A stretch of 64,000 nt of DNA from Rotaria socialis. Its lineage: Eukaryota > Rotifera > Eurotatoria > Philodinida > Philodinidae. The position numbers and the translations under genes were made by a program. The notes below the pieces were generated by a model. That model worked only from the letters and a program-made list of their open reading frames with translations, made no database searches and was not told the origin of the DNA. Positions within the stretch are counted from its first letter, which is position 1. Each line of letters opens with the position of its first letter. Location of the stretch: the NCBI GenBank assembly GCA_905331475.1, contig CAJNYU010003280.1, forward strand, positions 1-64,000. The letters are read 5' to 3'. This document shows positions 8,367 through 21,100 of the stretch, one piece after another.

Positions 8367-11300
8367 TTATACACGTGTAACTAATGTTTGTGGATGCCAT
8401 GAATTTGCATGACCAACCTAAAAATAATTCAACATTTATCATTCTTTTTTTTTATTAAATAATTAAATATACACACATTTTCAAATGTATCTAATGTTAT
8501 CTGTGCTGATTTTGTGCGCATATTTTCAAGATCTTCTTTTAAACAATTTATTTCAAATGATAATTGTTGTTCAACTACTGTAGGCAGATAAGTTTGATCA
8601 TAACGACAATAACATTTCGACCATAAAACTAAATTAAATGTACGCCAATCAACATGAAAATCAGATGGAAATACTTGAGGTGATTCAATTGTATCATAAT
8701 CATATATGTCAGCGTTTAACATCAGTGATCCATTGGTTATGGGAATATCAATTGAGTGATTTCTTGATGTTGATGTTTCTACATAGTACACACTTCGATT
8801 AGGATGTCGAGGCGATTGTGATGATGGATAAATAACTGTGGCTTCGATTCGAGCTTGTGTATGTTTTTGAGTAGAAGAAGATGCAGGTGGTTGCGTTTGA
8901 AATATTGATGCATCATTTTTTAATAAAAAACATGTTTCAGGATCAAGATAAAGTGAAAAATCAAATGAGGATAAAACAAAAAGATGTTTTGGATAATTAT
9001 TTATCACTTGAAGACGTTCGAGAACATCATTAAAAACAAATGTATGTTGATAGCAATAACAAGCATTACGGTAAAATTCAAGAAGAAGATAATCGGTAAA
9101 TTCAAATAAAAATGGATTTTGAACAATCAGTTGATGAACGCAATCGAGAAAAAGAAGGAAAACGGGTGACTAAAATTTAAAAAATACGTAAGATATACAA
9201 TCAATATAGAGATATGATCTTACTTCTTGACCAGGATTTCCATATCCATCAATGGCTACTTGTCCGAAACGTTCAAGAAATTTATGACCACGAATCACCC
9301 ATTCACGAACAATCAATTCGCAAAAACCTTTGATTGTACGACATTTCGGTCGAAGTAATATTTGTACTAGTGATGACATTAAACAACTGTTATCTGTATC
9401 ACTTCCTAAATTATTAAAAATATAAATTATATTACATAAATATTCGTCTAATTGTTCGTCTTACCCACTAATTTAATATTTTTAAAATCAAGCAATTTAG
9501 CTAATGTTGCAGCACCATGTAAAGCTTTTGATACATATTTAAGCCATTTACATGTATGTAATTTGGCCAACCATTTGTCATCATCATCCTCTATAACAGA
9601 GAAAAACAAAACGTTAATACGAATCAAAACCAAATGCATGCAAATACCTGATGTTGTGATGCATATTTCAATTAATTTTTCATAACTGGATTGTAAACGT
9701 TTTAAATTACATGGAAATTTCGATAGATTATAACGTTGAAATGGCTGATCGCATATTATATCCGAGGATCCAATTAAATTTGTATCCGTTGTAACACGAC
9801 GCAACCTAAAAGAACATTCATTAGTTTTTGTTCGAACAAAGCTAAATTTGTTTCTAAGTCATATTAAATATTCCGCCACCAATATAAAAAAAACAGTAAC
9901 AATAACTACACGTGCAACACATAAACAATAGCAACGGTTACCGAGCATATGCGCATTTCTCACCCACTATCGGGCGGCATTTGTGACATATCTGTTAAGT
10001 CACTAAGTGTTGTTTTACTTTCGTTTGTAGATATCAATTTTGGTGTATCGGGCGTATTTCGTCGTAAAGGTTTGAGTAAATTTTTTTTAATCTTATTAAA
10101 ACGAAACGATGATGATAATGATGATGATGATGATGATACAGTGGCAGGTAAGCTAATTGTTGAATTCCTACTTGTCAAGAGTAGAAAAGAAGAAATCTCG
10201 TTAATCATATGCGTAAGTTTCACTAAAGCTTTGCTTTTTATGTGAGTATAATATCACTTTTTTTATTTTCAATTATCAACTTACGGCTCAACACTACTTG
10301 TAACTTCACCAATTCCAGGAGCAGTTATAAACATATATTTTTGTGCTGGCATTTGCCTTTTATAATAGCCATTGCTGCCAACTTGAGATGTATGGGTCCA
10401 ATGCCAAATCTTTAGTAGGAAAATAAATTATACAAAAAAAATTAAACAAGAGATTTACCAAATTTCCAGAGCTATCATAATTATTACTATATATTAAACG
10501 AACATAAGGGCCTTCGCTAGAAAAAAAAATAGAAACAATAAAAATAATATTTTCTACGAAGAAAAATTCCATACGCTTGTATAGTCGCTTGTTTATCAAA
10601 TTTATTTCGATCAACAATCCATTGTTGTTCATTTGCTTCGTATAATTCGTCACGCCAATCATCATAAGTCATATAACTCCTTATATGCTCATCTTTACCC
10701 AGATAAAGATCTAGATAAAAATATATGAACAGCTATTCAACACTAGCAATGGAAAGAAAATATCTAACCCGAGATTTCATTTTGTGAAAAGTTTCTATTT
10801 GCCAGTTTCGAAGATGTGTAACTACGATTATCTTTTGACACGAACTGTTTTGCTGGATATTGTTCTATTGCAGCATAGAGATATAATTGTTCTCTTTGTT
10901 GAGCACGACTATAAGCTTTTAATGCTTCAATATACTAAACAAGAAAATCAATTGAAATTGTATGAGATTAAATAGAACATACTTTTTCCATTTTTGTTAG
11001 AGATACTTGTTGATTTTTACTGTCGATTGTATAGGCTTTTGTAACTGAACATTTTGTAAATGTGATACTACGAAAATCCTTTTAATTAGAAAAAGAGAAA
11101 AATAACAATAAAGGTGTAAGTTCGAAACGATTAGAAGCGTATCATAGTTTGGTATCGTATCCTTTGCGATAATTTGCTTTTGAAAAATGAAGTGGAAACA
11201 CAAAATGTCGATTGAAAAAACTAAGAAAATTAACTACCATCACAATCCACATACCCGAGTAATAATTGTGAATGTTCGTGTTTCTGATTGTATCTGGTTT

Positions 11301-12158
11301 TCATTTAAAAATGATTTAAATCCAGTCCGAGCATTAACCGCTTCAAAATATAAAGTAGAGAAAAATTCAAATGTTTATCATGCGTATGATTTCAACAAAA
11401 AAAGAAAATAATACGTACGTGCAACATTTATTTTATAAATTGATGCTAATGGAATGTCATATTCACCAATATATCTGTTTCCGGAACATATCTAAGAAAA
11501 ATATTTTCGTTTTCTTTTATTGTAATTATTCCTATCTAAATTAATCAAATAGTGGCGTAAACAAGAAATGGTGAATATGTTAGAGCAGTGTCCTATGATT
11601 ATGAAGTTAATTCATATAAAACAGTATTATCAATAGTAATTATTACATTTCTCTTTCTATTTTTATGATAACGCTACTCCCGATCTAGCCCATTCTCGAT
11701 TACGTCACTAAAAGTGCATTACTATTAAATACTACATACTAAAAGATTGTCGTCAGTGGAATTATCTGGCACGAATACAAGTCGAAAGTTAGATAAATAT
11801 AAATTTCCGATTAAACTTTTACATCCACCTTCTAAGTATTTGACATTAGGCACATACATATCAAATGGAAGTTCTTCTAAAAAAATGAAAATTATTCTTT
11901 TATTTTTCAGAATGATACAATAATCTAAAGACAAACGTGGCAATAATTTTCGAACGACTTCCATAAACTAAAAATAAAAAATAAATGAATGATTTCGTTT
12001 TTATTTTTGCATTGCCTACATACTTTTGGTAAGATACTTTGCAATGCATCATTTTGTGTCACTAAGTCATTATTCAGATCAGGAGTATACATTTGAGATT
12101 GCTGTTGTTGCTGAAAACTTTCAGATAAACTGCCGAAAGTCTTTCGGCGAAATGACAT
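8367..12158 (-). CDS. MTMR10/12-like: Myotubularin-related pseudophosphatase, MTMR10/11/12 type
   Basis: Catalytically dead relative of the PI3P/PI(3,5)P2 3-phosphatases. Such members act as adaptors for active myotubularins (family knowledge). I piece together about 16 exons. The N-terminal exon begins MSFRRKTFGSLSESF. A PH-GRAM region follows: LLPQELPFDMYVPN, then SLIGNLYLSNFRLVFVP, then YIGEYDIPLASIYKINV, then TRDFRSITFTKC. The phosphatase-like part follows: YDDWRDELYEA, SSLVQILLRPKCRTIKGF, EWVIRGHKFLERF, and SPVFLLFLDCVHQLI. The C-terminal part has FDFSLYLDPETC and the WSKCYCRY motif. The position of the active-site loop (Cys-x5-Arg in active enzymes) reads GSDTDNSCLMSS, which lacks both catalytic Cys and Arg, as in MTMR10-12. 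A poly-Ser insert follows exon 10. The last exon ends at TAA 8369-8367. The join near 10155-10285 (acceptor choice before LPATVSSS) is my least certain splice. Confidence 0.85.
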
Positions 12159-12431
12159 TATTTAATTGTGATTTTTCATTTTTTTTGGCATATTAAAAGA
12201 AAAACAAAACAAAACAAAATAAAAAACTTATACAGATCTGAAGGATTGCAGTTGGATGAGTCATTGCGAATGATATTAATCGCTTGTTGTATTGACCAAT
12301 AGAATTTGAAACAGAAAAGACGACTGACTGAGGGGGCTTTTTTAAGACATAGCTTGGTCACTCTTCATGTTCACAACTGAAACATATTTTAAATATTAAA
12401 AATTAGATTCAATATTTGTATAATAATTACG
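12159..12431. other. Upstream region of the MTMR-like gene
   Basis: About 270 bases. A minus-strand open frame (12361-12176) has no recognisable motif. The region lies between two divergent starts if the small candidate gene at 12432 is real. Confidence 0.3.
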
Positions 12432-12765
12432 ATGATGAATTCATCATTTCTCTTCGGCAAAGCTCGATATTCTATTCCGCGTCTATCAAGAGCATACGAT
12501 TATTCGAGTGTCACTGAATAAACAATTGTGTTGTATGATAATTAATACTAACATCTATTGCATCAAACTAAATAAATGTGTGAATTGTTGAGATTTTCAG
12601 GCAGTCATTATTATTAATTCAAAGAATGGTATCGAATGTAACAGTCTTAGACAATGTTTAGCATTTTATTTATATTCGAACTCGAAGAAGTTTCAAAAAC
12701 TATTTGCTGATTGTGTTTTTCGTGCAAATCTATCAGAGAATGATGAAAATGTCATTACTACATAA
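12432..12765 (+). CDS. Possible two-exon small protein, unknown
   Basis: Tentative. The open stretch from ATG 12432 (MMNSSFLFGKARYSIPRL, then AYDYSS) can splice at a weak donor (GTCACT at 12510) to a good acceptor (TTTTCAG ending 12600). The second exon is open for 54 codons (AVIIINSKNGIECNSLRQ..., ending ENDENVITT and TAA 12763-12765). The predicted product is about 80 aa. The second exon has balanced composition unlike the surrounding AT-rich DNA. I recognise no family and there is no signal peptide. It could be chance. Confidence 0.25.
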
Positions 12766-14185
12766 AAAAATTCATCATCATTTCCAATATTGAGACCAAT
12801 TTAACTTTTGTGAGAATTCTATTAGATTGAATTTGTTTTCCTCTTATGTTGCTTCTCATTACAAAGCATTTTTCAATTGCATCAAAAGAATAAAATAGTC
12901 AATGAAAACAAAATGTTGGTACTATAAAACTAAACGATCGAATTCATGTATAGGAATACTTTTCTGCATAGAACACCGCAGAAGCCAAAAGGGAAGTAAA
13001 CTTTGCTAACATACAGAATCCACTCTGAATTATAATTCAAAAGAAATAAAGTAAACATAAACAATTTTCTTGTGCTTATCTGCAGGTTTAGCGCTACACA
13101 AATGCACCAAGAGCTGAAAAATTCAAATTCAAACGATGTAGTAAAAATATGACTTTGCTCTTGAAGACTTTAGTTCAATATGAAACCGTTCTATGGAATC
13201 ATACAGCATTTATTTTCTAGCCCCACTTATGTAAGCACGGTTTTTTTTCTTCACATTATCTTTTATCAGAAGAAATTATCATTGTAATCATCTATAGCGT
13301 TATAAGTGTTTCAGATAACATTATTCTTCATGACGCCTGCATTCATCAAAGTCGTGCGGGTCTTGTCGAAGTATCTGAAGCTTTCTTTTTTTTGTCTTGA
13401 CTTTATGATAGGAAAGAATCTAGCATTTAAAATCTTATTCTATTAAGCGTTAATCTATTCCATAGCTCTTTTAAGTTCCGTTGGATTTTCATGTTTCAGT
13501 AGCAGAAACAAAAACGAATCTCGACAATCAGTATCAGTCCGAAGTTCACGCCGCATGCTGTGAATCGAGTTGCATCGCGTAGGAACGCATCGTGCAAATT
13601 TTCGCGATAACCTTAAAAGTTTGAATACCTTTTTTTCAACATGCCTATTTGAGAAATCTAGTTTTTAATTACATAATCGTCATGTTGCTTGCGCACAACC
13701 ATATTTGTATATCGTTTACAAGCGAGAAAGGCAGTATTTCATTCTTTTGCGTGCAATATTTACTCCATATATCTTTGATGGACTAATATTTTCTGTTCTA
13801 TCTTTTTTTAAATAATGAATCTGATGTTTTTGCAGCAATGCATTAGTCATAATTTGTGTATGACCATAGAAAAAAAAATATCTTGATAAAAATTGTGCTT
13901 CTATTTATCTGCCCTTGTACTGCTTTGAAATCTCTCTCTCTCTCTCTCTTTCATTGGGGAGAGAGAGAGAGAGAGAGACAGTTATCAGCTATATCTACTC
14001 CTAAAAAGTTACAAAAGAAGAAGATAACAAACTTCTTTTTCTTGTGAAGCATATGTAAATGATTTTAAACGAAGATGCACATACAGAGAGTTACTAGAGA
14101 AGATTTAAGTGCAGATTGTTTTTTGTTTTAGAAAATTATATATTTATTTTTGTATGCGAGAAGCTTTTTAAATTTACCAAGGATC
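12766..14185. other. Intergenic region upstream of the giant MAM gene
   Basis: About 1.4 kb of mostly AT-rich sequence without a gene I can support. A local patch near 13540-13610 is richer in G+C (CGCCGCATGC, GCATCGCGTAGG). The CT/GA palindrome described separately sits about 210 bases before the start codon. The promoter of the giant gene is expected here. Confidence 0.4.
13931..13979. repeat. Palindromic (CT)n-spacer-(GA)n microsatellite
   Basis: About 19 bases of CT repeat, a 10-base spacer (TTCATTGGGG region), then about 19 bases of GA repeat. It is a near-perfect foldback. Its distance of roughly 210 bases from the MAM gene start puts it in the putative promoter. Confidence 0.85.
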
Positions 14186-15150
14186 ATGGACCGTTCGGTG
14201 CTCCTGCTCCTCTGTATATACCTTATTGGTATTGCGGGTAAGTTCTCTCAGTGAAATGTGATTTATTTGAATAAGAATATCTTTGAATTTTAATTTTTCA
14301 TTGAAGCTCAATCAACTATCCCCGATGAAGGTCAGTATTAGGACATGTGATTTATTTCGAAACAGTATGAAAGATAATCTATATTTAGACCCAGGTTGGA
14401 GAAATGATCCGGTCAATAACGAAAATGTAGAATGGCATCAATCTCCCTCCACACAAACGAGTAATTATTGTAATGTGGTTCAATTAATAAGTGCTATGGT
14501 TTCTTTCTATTTTGTAGGCAAACAAACATTTGTCCTGAAATATTCGAATGATAAAAATCTGGAATCATCCGAACAACATCGTGCTCGTCTGTTCGGCACT
14601 GCACATTTACCCTCACGAGACTTGCCATCTTGTCTTAGTTTTACCTATCAAACGAAAGATGAAAGATCGAGCAAATTATCTGTTTTTGTTCACAATCGAA
14701 CTGTCTGGCGTAGCCGATCACGTTTAGGACAGAGGTTTGACAAAAAAATCATTTTCTGTAAAATAACTTTAAACAAAATATATTTTAGTGAAAATCATAT
14801 TCAATTGAATATTTCCTTATCAACCGTTAATTCATTACCAAAGGCAACTCTTGTTGGTTTTGACGGACAAGTAACAAACGAGGGAGAAATTCAATTGGAA
14901 AACATCGTCATTACTCATCAAGCATGTCCTACTTTAAGTAAGATTTATTTTCTTCTATCCAAATACATATTTTCAACATGTTTCTATGTATGTAGCATTC
15001 AAACTACCAAGTACTAGACGTTCAAATTCGCGTAAGTGTATAGCTATCATCTCTTTAGAGAAAAAAACTGAAAATTTACTTCTTTCTAAAGCCATTCAAT
15101 CTTCTCAATCTCGAACAACACGATACCTTACAACAAAAGCTGTTGCTGGT
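14186..15150 (+). other. Signal peptide and degenerate N-terminal MAM domain of the giant gene
   Basis: Exon 1 encodes [18 protein letters not shown], a clear signal peptide, and is followed by a phase-1 intron. The next exons (AQSTIPDED, then [11 protein letters not shown]...) keep the late part of a MAM domain: [27 protein letters not shown] and [13 protein letters not shown]. They lack the opening C-x-F-E and D-H-T motifs. I count it as MAM domain zero, outside the regular triads. Confidence 0.75.
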
Positions 15151-18100
15151 TATGATTGCACATTCGAACAAGACATGTGCGGTTGGACAAAAGGTCAACA
15201 TAATACGCTCGATTGGTTTCGTGAACAACCAAGTGGAAATCAACTTGCCGGTATTATTGGTCCATTAACTGATCATACATATGGAAATTCAACCGGTTAT
15301 TATGTTACAACACGAGTACCGATTCCTGTTCCTGCAATATCAGATATTGATCTATCATCTATTGTTAGTCCACGTTTACCCGATAATGCACAAACGCCAA
15401 TGTGTGCTGAATGGTGGTATATGATGCATGGTACAGATCAGACAGAATTCAATGTTTATTTAATTCCAAATGAAAATTTTACTTCACAAAAATCTATTTG
15501 GAGACGATACGGCGATCAAGGACGTCATTGGCAATATGCTCAAGTGCAAATTGAACCAGAAAATAAAATCACTCGTGTTCTTTATGAAGTTATTGCTATT
15601 TGGAGTATTCGATCAGAAGTTTCCGTAGACGATATTAAACTTTTGGACGGACCTTGTATTAGACCAGATTTTTATTCTGTTAGTTGTACATTTGAAGAAG
15701 AACATATCTGCGGATATTCATCAGATGCCAGTGGACAATTAGCATGGACTCGAGGACGAGGTGCGACACTAACAGACTTCACTGGTGCTACTGAAGGTAA
15801 TATATATTTAGTACTTTGTTTTTCTCTTTTCTATGAAAATATTTTGATTTTAGATCATACACTTGGAACAGAACAAGGTCATTTTATGTTTATTGGTAAG
15901 TACCAAATCTTTAAATTATTGTTCACAACAGAACATGTTTTTATTTTTCTCAAGAATCATCATCTCCAAAAAAGTTAGGCGATAAAGCACGTTTAATATC
16001 AACTATGGCTCAACCAGAAGACGGCCGTTGCTTGGAATTTTGGTATCATATGTATGGTCAAGATATTGGTCAATTAAATGTTTATGTAAATACGAATACA
16101 TTAAATAATGATTCACGTTCACTTGTTTGGTCACGTGGTGCTAATGTTGGTGATGTATGGCGTAAGGCTCACGTAGCAACTGAATATAGTGCACCGTTTC
16201 GTGTTATTTTCGAAGGAGTTATTGGTAAAGGACATCAAGTAAGTGGAAAACGTCTAAATTCAATTTTATGTTATTATTAAATACAATCTTTATCTTTTGT
16301 TTTTGTTTTTGTCTTCAGGGTGATATTGCAATAGATGATATTGAAAGCTTAAAGGTATCATGTCGCGAACCAAACAATTGTGATTTTGAAGGTGATACAT
16401 TTTGTGGATGGGAAAATGTCAAGAAAACTGATCAATTTGATTGGGAAATAACCAGTGGTGCATCATCAAGTACACTTATTAGTGGTAAGAAAATAGAAAA
16501 AACAAAAAACTGATGCACTTTCTATTTTATTCATAGGTCCATTGGCAGATCATACACTTCAAACAGGCGAAGGATCATACGGATATATTGATTCAAATAA
16601 TAATCGAAAAATAGGTGACAAAGCTTTACTTATTTCACAATCAATGTCTGATACAGGTTTAAATGGAATGTGTTTTGAATTCTTCTATCACATGTTAGTA
16701 TCAAAACTAGTCAAGAAAACAACTATAATTATTTCAAATTTTTCTTAGGTTCGGCGAAGGTATTGGTGCATTAACAGTATATTTACAAAAAGAAGGTTTT
16801 CAACCAATACCAATGTGGACATTATCTGGTCATCAAGATGATAATTGGTTTGAAGGAAAAGTTGGTTTTGCTGTAGATTCGGATCATTCACTATTAATCG
16901 AAGCTAAAATCACTCAAAACGACGAGGGTGATATCGGTATTGATGATCTATTAATAACAAATGGCTACTGTCCAACATTTCCAGCATTTGCTATACCACC
17001 CGATGCTTATACAACAACGCGACCAGCCGTAACAGCAGGACTGTCAGTTGAATAATACCAATTTTCTATTCTCAATAATAGGACTTTTCAAATTCTTTCT
17101 ATTTAGAACAACTCCACCGCGTGTACCATCGGATTTTGATTGTAACTTTGAAAGTGCCACATGCCCATCATGGACTATCATAACAAAACCTGGACTAGCT
17201 TGGACACGTGTTCAAGGTGTAACAGCATCACAACAAGATGTACATAATCCATTGTATGATCATACAGGAAATCAACCAACTCAATATTATCTTTTACTTC
17301 AACCAAATAAAACAGCACCAATTACTAATGTAAGCAACATCAAAATGCTTAGGTTCTTGTTCCTACTATAAATTTTTCTTTTCTTTAGAATAATATCTCA
17401 AGTCAATTTCGTAGTGTACCATTGGGTAATAATCGTCAATGTTTAGAATTTTGGTATTTTATGTATGGTCCAAATGTTGGTAGTCTAAGTGTTGAAAAAC
17501 TTTCCGGTGTATTGTCTCAAGTACGATGGACATCAGCAGGTGGCAAAGGTTTTGAATGGTATCATGCACAAGTTAATCTTCAAGCATCAACAAGCAATCC
17601 GCCACAATATAATGTTCGTTTTTATTTAGTCGAATTTCTATTTTCTATGATTTTTCTTATCTAGATTGTCATCGAAGGAACATGGTCAGATGCCAATCGT
17701 GGCGCAATTGCTATCGATGATATTATACTTCTTAATGGAACTTGTCAAACAACTTCGGATCAATGTGATTTTGATTCAGATGATTCTATTTGTGGTATGT
17801 TGAAAAACAACTTGTAGAATACTCTCTAAGACAAAAATAAAATTCGTTTATAGGCTATCAATATTCACCATCAGGGCAATTTAATTGGACCCGTGGTTTA
17901 GCATCTGTTGTTCAACTAGGTGTTAATCCAAATGTTGACCATACAACACAAACTAATGAGGGTTATTATATGTTAGCTGAAGGCAAAAATCGAAATATTT
18001 ATGATCGCGCATTACTTTTAACACCAGTTCAAGAACGTACAAGTGGTTCATGCCTACATTTTTGGTATTTCATGCATGCAACAACACAAAAAATTCAATT

Positions 18101-21100
18101 AAATGTTTATCTAAGTCCACAAGGTACCGATGGTTGGGTTTTTGGTGGTAATTTCGATAATCGTTGGTTATATGCACAAATGAATGTCAGAAGTCCAAAT
18201 CAACCATGGCAAGGAGTATTCGAAGCTCAAGTTTTGGTACAAAATCCTGATGCCAGTGTGTCTCTTGATGATGTTTCGATCACACGAGGTTTATGTCCAA
18301 GTCTAGGCGATTGTACATTTGAAACTGATTTATGCGGTTGGCAAAATAATGATATCGATGCTGATATGGATTGGCTTGTCGGAACGGGGATACATTCATT
18401 GGGAACTGGACCACAATTCGGTATGATAGAAATCGATATGTATTCGATTTTTGAATCAATGATATTTTATTTTTATAGATCATACTACAAATACAGCACA
18501 AGGAAAATATTTAATGATTGAAACATCACTTCCAACAAAACCAGGTGATCGTGCACGTTTACGTAGTCTTATTTTTGATGGAACCAATGGAGATGCGAAA
18601 TGTTTTAGATTTTGGTTTCATATGTAAGTCGATAATCGTTGATTGAATAGATTTTTTGATGGTTTCCTAATAGGTATGGCGATTCAATTGGAACATTGAA
18701 TGTTTACGTTTTCGATGGTACATATAAACGAATATGGTCATTATCAGGTAATCGTGGTAATAATTGGTATGAAGGTCAAGTTTCATATATTTCCTCGGTT
18801 CCATATCAAATGATTATCGAAGCTATTGCTGGAAAAGATTACTTGGTAAGAATCAGTATTGTTTTATTAATTTATTTCTAGTTTAAATTTTTGGTTCGTT
18901 TCCCATAGGGCGATATATCTATTGATGATTTTACATTTACAACAAGTAATTGTTCGATTCGACCGATGAATGATGCTGTACCAACAGCGGCAACCACTCT
19001 TCCATCAACACTGTCAACAACAACTATACGTCAATCAACTTTAGCACCGCAATCACCATGGGATTGTAATTTTGAGCAAGGTGTTCTTTGTCCAACGTGG
19101 ACGCATGATAACACTGCTGATTTTCGATGGGCAGCAAAACAAGGTCAAACACCATCAATGAATACTGGACCTACTACTGGTTTGTAGAAACAATAGAATA
19201 CACTTGGCTAGTCTATTGAAGAGTTTTACTTTTCTTTTTTTTCTAGATCATACGTATGGAACATCCGATGGTTGGTATATTTACATGGAAGCTAGTTTTC
19301 CACAACAATATAATCAACGTTGCCGTATAGTATCAGAAGAAATTCAAGGACAAAAATGTTTACAATTTTGGTATTATATGTATGGTATGGATGTTGATAC
19401 ATTAAATGTTTATATTAAAGTAAATGGTAATATGGGTAAACCAGTATGGACACGTACAAGAGATCAAGGTGATTTGGCTTTCATATAAACGATTATCTTC
19501 TAATTTTTCTTGTCTTAAATTAGGTAAACAATGGCTTAAAGGACAATATCCAATATTTCCACAAGCGAATACCAAATTTCAAATTGTATTCGAAGGCATT
19601 GTTGGACAGTAAGTTTTGCTTCGTTTTTCATGAAAGTTGATTTATTTTTTCTACATAGATACGGTCTTGGTGATATTGCTATTGACGATATTGTTGTCTA
19701 TCAATCATGTCCAAATGAAGATCGATTATGTTCCTTTGAAGATCCAAAACTATGTTCTTACTCCAATGATGCTACAACACAGTACAGCTGGATACGTGCA
19801 ACTGGTAATGATCCAGTAGCAACTGGTTTTAAACCATTGACCGATCATACAGATGGTACCAGTAATGGTGCATATATGCTTGTTGATATTTCTAAACAAG
19901 CACCAGGCGTAACTGACCAACGAGCACGTCTTACTTCGCCAGTAATAGTTCCTAATGGAGAACAGTGTGTTGAATTTTGGTATTATTCAGATGGTGACTT
20001 AATTAGTACTCTATCTAAATTACAATTATTTGTACGAACAAGTAAACAAACAACAAACACGACAGGCTATTTAATTTGGTCGAAAAATATCCTTCGCGTA
20101 AGTTATTTTAATTTGAATGATATGCAAGAAAAATAAAAAGATTATTTTGAATCTTTTTAAAGGAGGGCCAATGGCGTCTTTCACAACAACGTATTCCACA
20201 CGGTCTTAGTTTAACACCATATCAGGTTATTTTTGAAAGTATAATTTTTAAATTCGGTGCAAATTCACCAACCGTGGCTATTGATGATGTATTTATTCGT
20301 GATCGAGCTTGTCCTGAATCGGGCGATTGTGATTTTGAAAACGGGTAAAATTTTGTTAAAACAAAAGGAATCTAATTTTACATTTTCTAAATTGTTTTTG
20401 TTTTGTTCTAGATTGTGTACATGGCGTAATTTCTTACTTTTTGGAAATGCTACTTGGTTTGTTGGATCGGGTTCATCGAAACCACCTTATAATGGACCTG
20501 CAAATGATCATACATTAGGTTTGAATCTGCTTGTTTTTGACAATAAGAAAAATAGAATCTTACCTATGATGTTAAATTTATAGGAAGTGACCAAGGTCAA
20601 TATCTTCTTTTAAGTTCATCCTACACTAATCAACAATCAGTTGTTGCTGTTATTCAAAGTGAAACATTTCCATCAACTTCAACTTCTGGTCGTTGTTTAA
20701 CATTCTGGTATGTCATGCGTGGTAATCAATTAGGTCGTGTCGATGTCAATATTTCAACTTCACAAAATACATACATGATATGGTCATTGGGTTTCATAAC
20801 TCAAGGTGAATCATGGCAATTTGCATCTGTCGGCTACTATGCTGACGAGGATCATAATGTAAAGATTGTTTTTTTTGTTCTCTTCTAAGACTTTGACTAA
20901 CTTGTTTTTTGTTTGTTCTCGTTTTCTTTGTACAGATTGTCATTGAAGGAAGTGTCAGCGCACAAATGAACGGTTATTATGCTATCGATGATATCGATAT
21001 TCGAGATGGTTATTGTGGAATAACTCCAATAACGGCAGGTGCTACTATGTTAACAACACCACAAACAGCAACTCGACCAACGACACCATTTCAAAGTTTG

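Noticed and set aside
9949-10245. Plus-strand open frame with Asp run
   Set aside because: Antisense of the poly-Ser exon of the MTMR-like gene.
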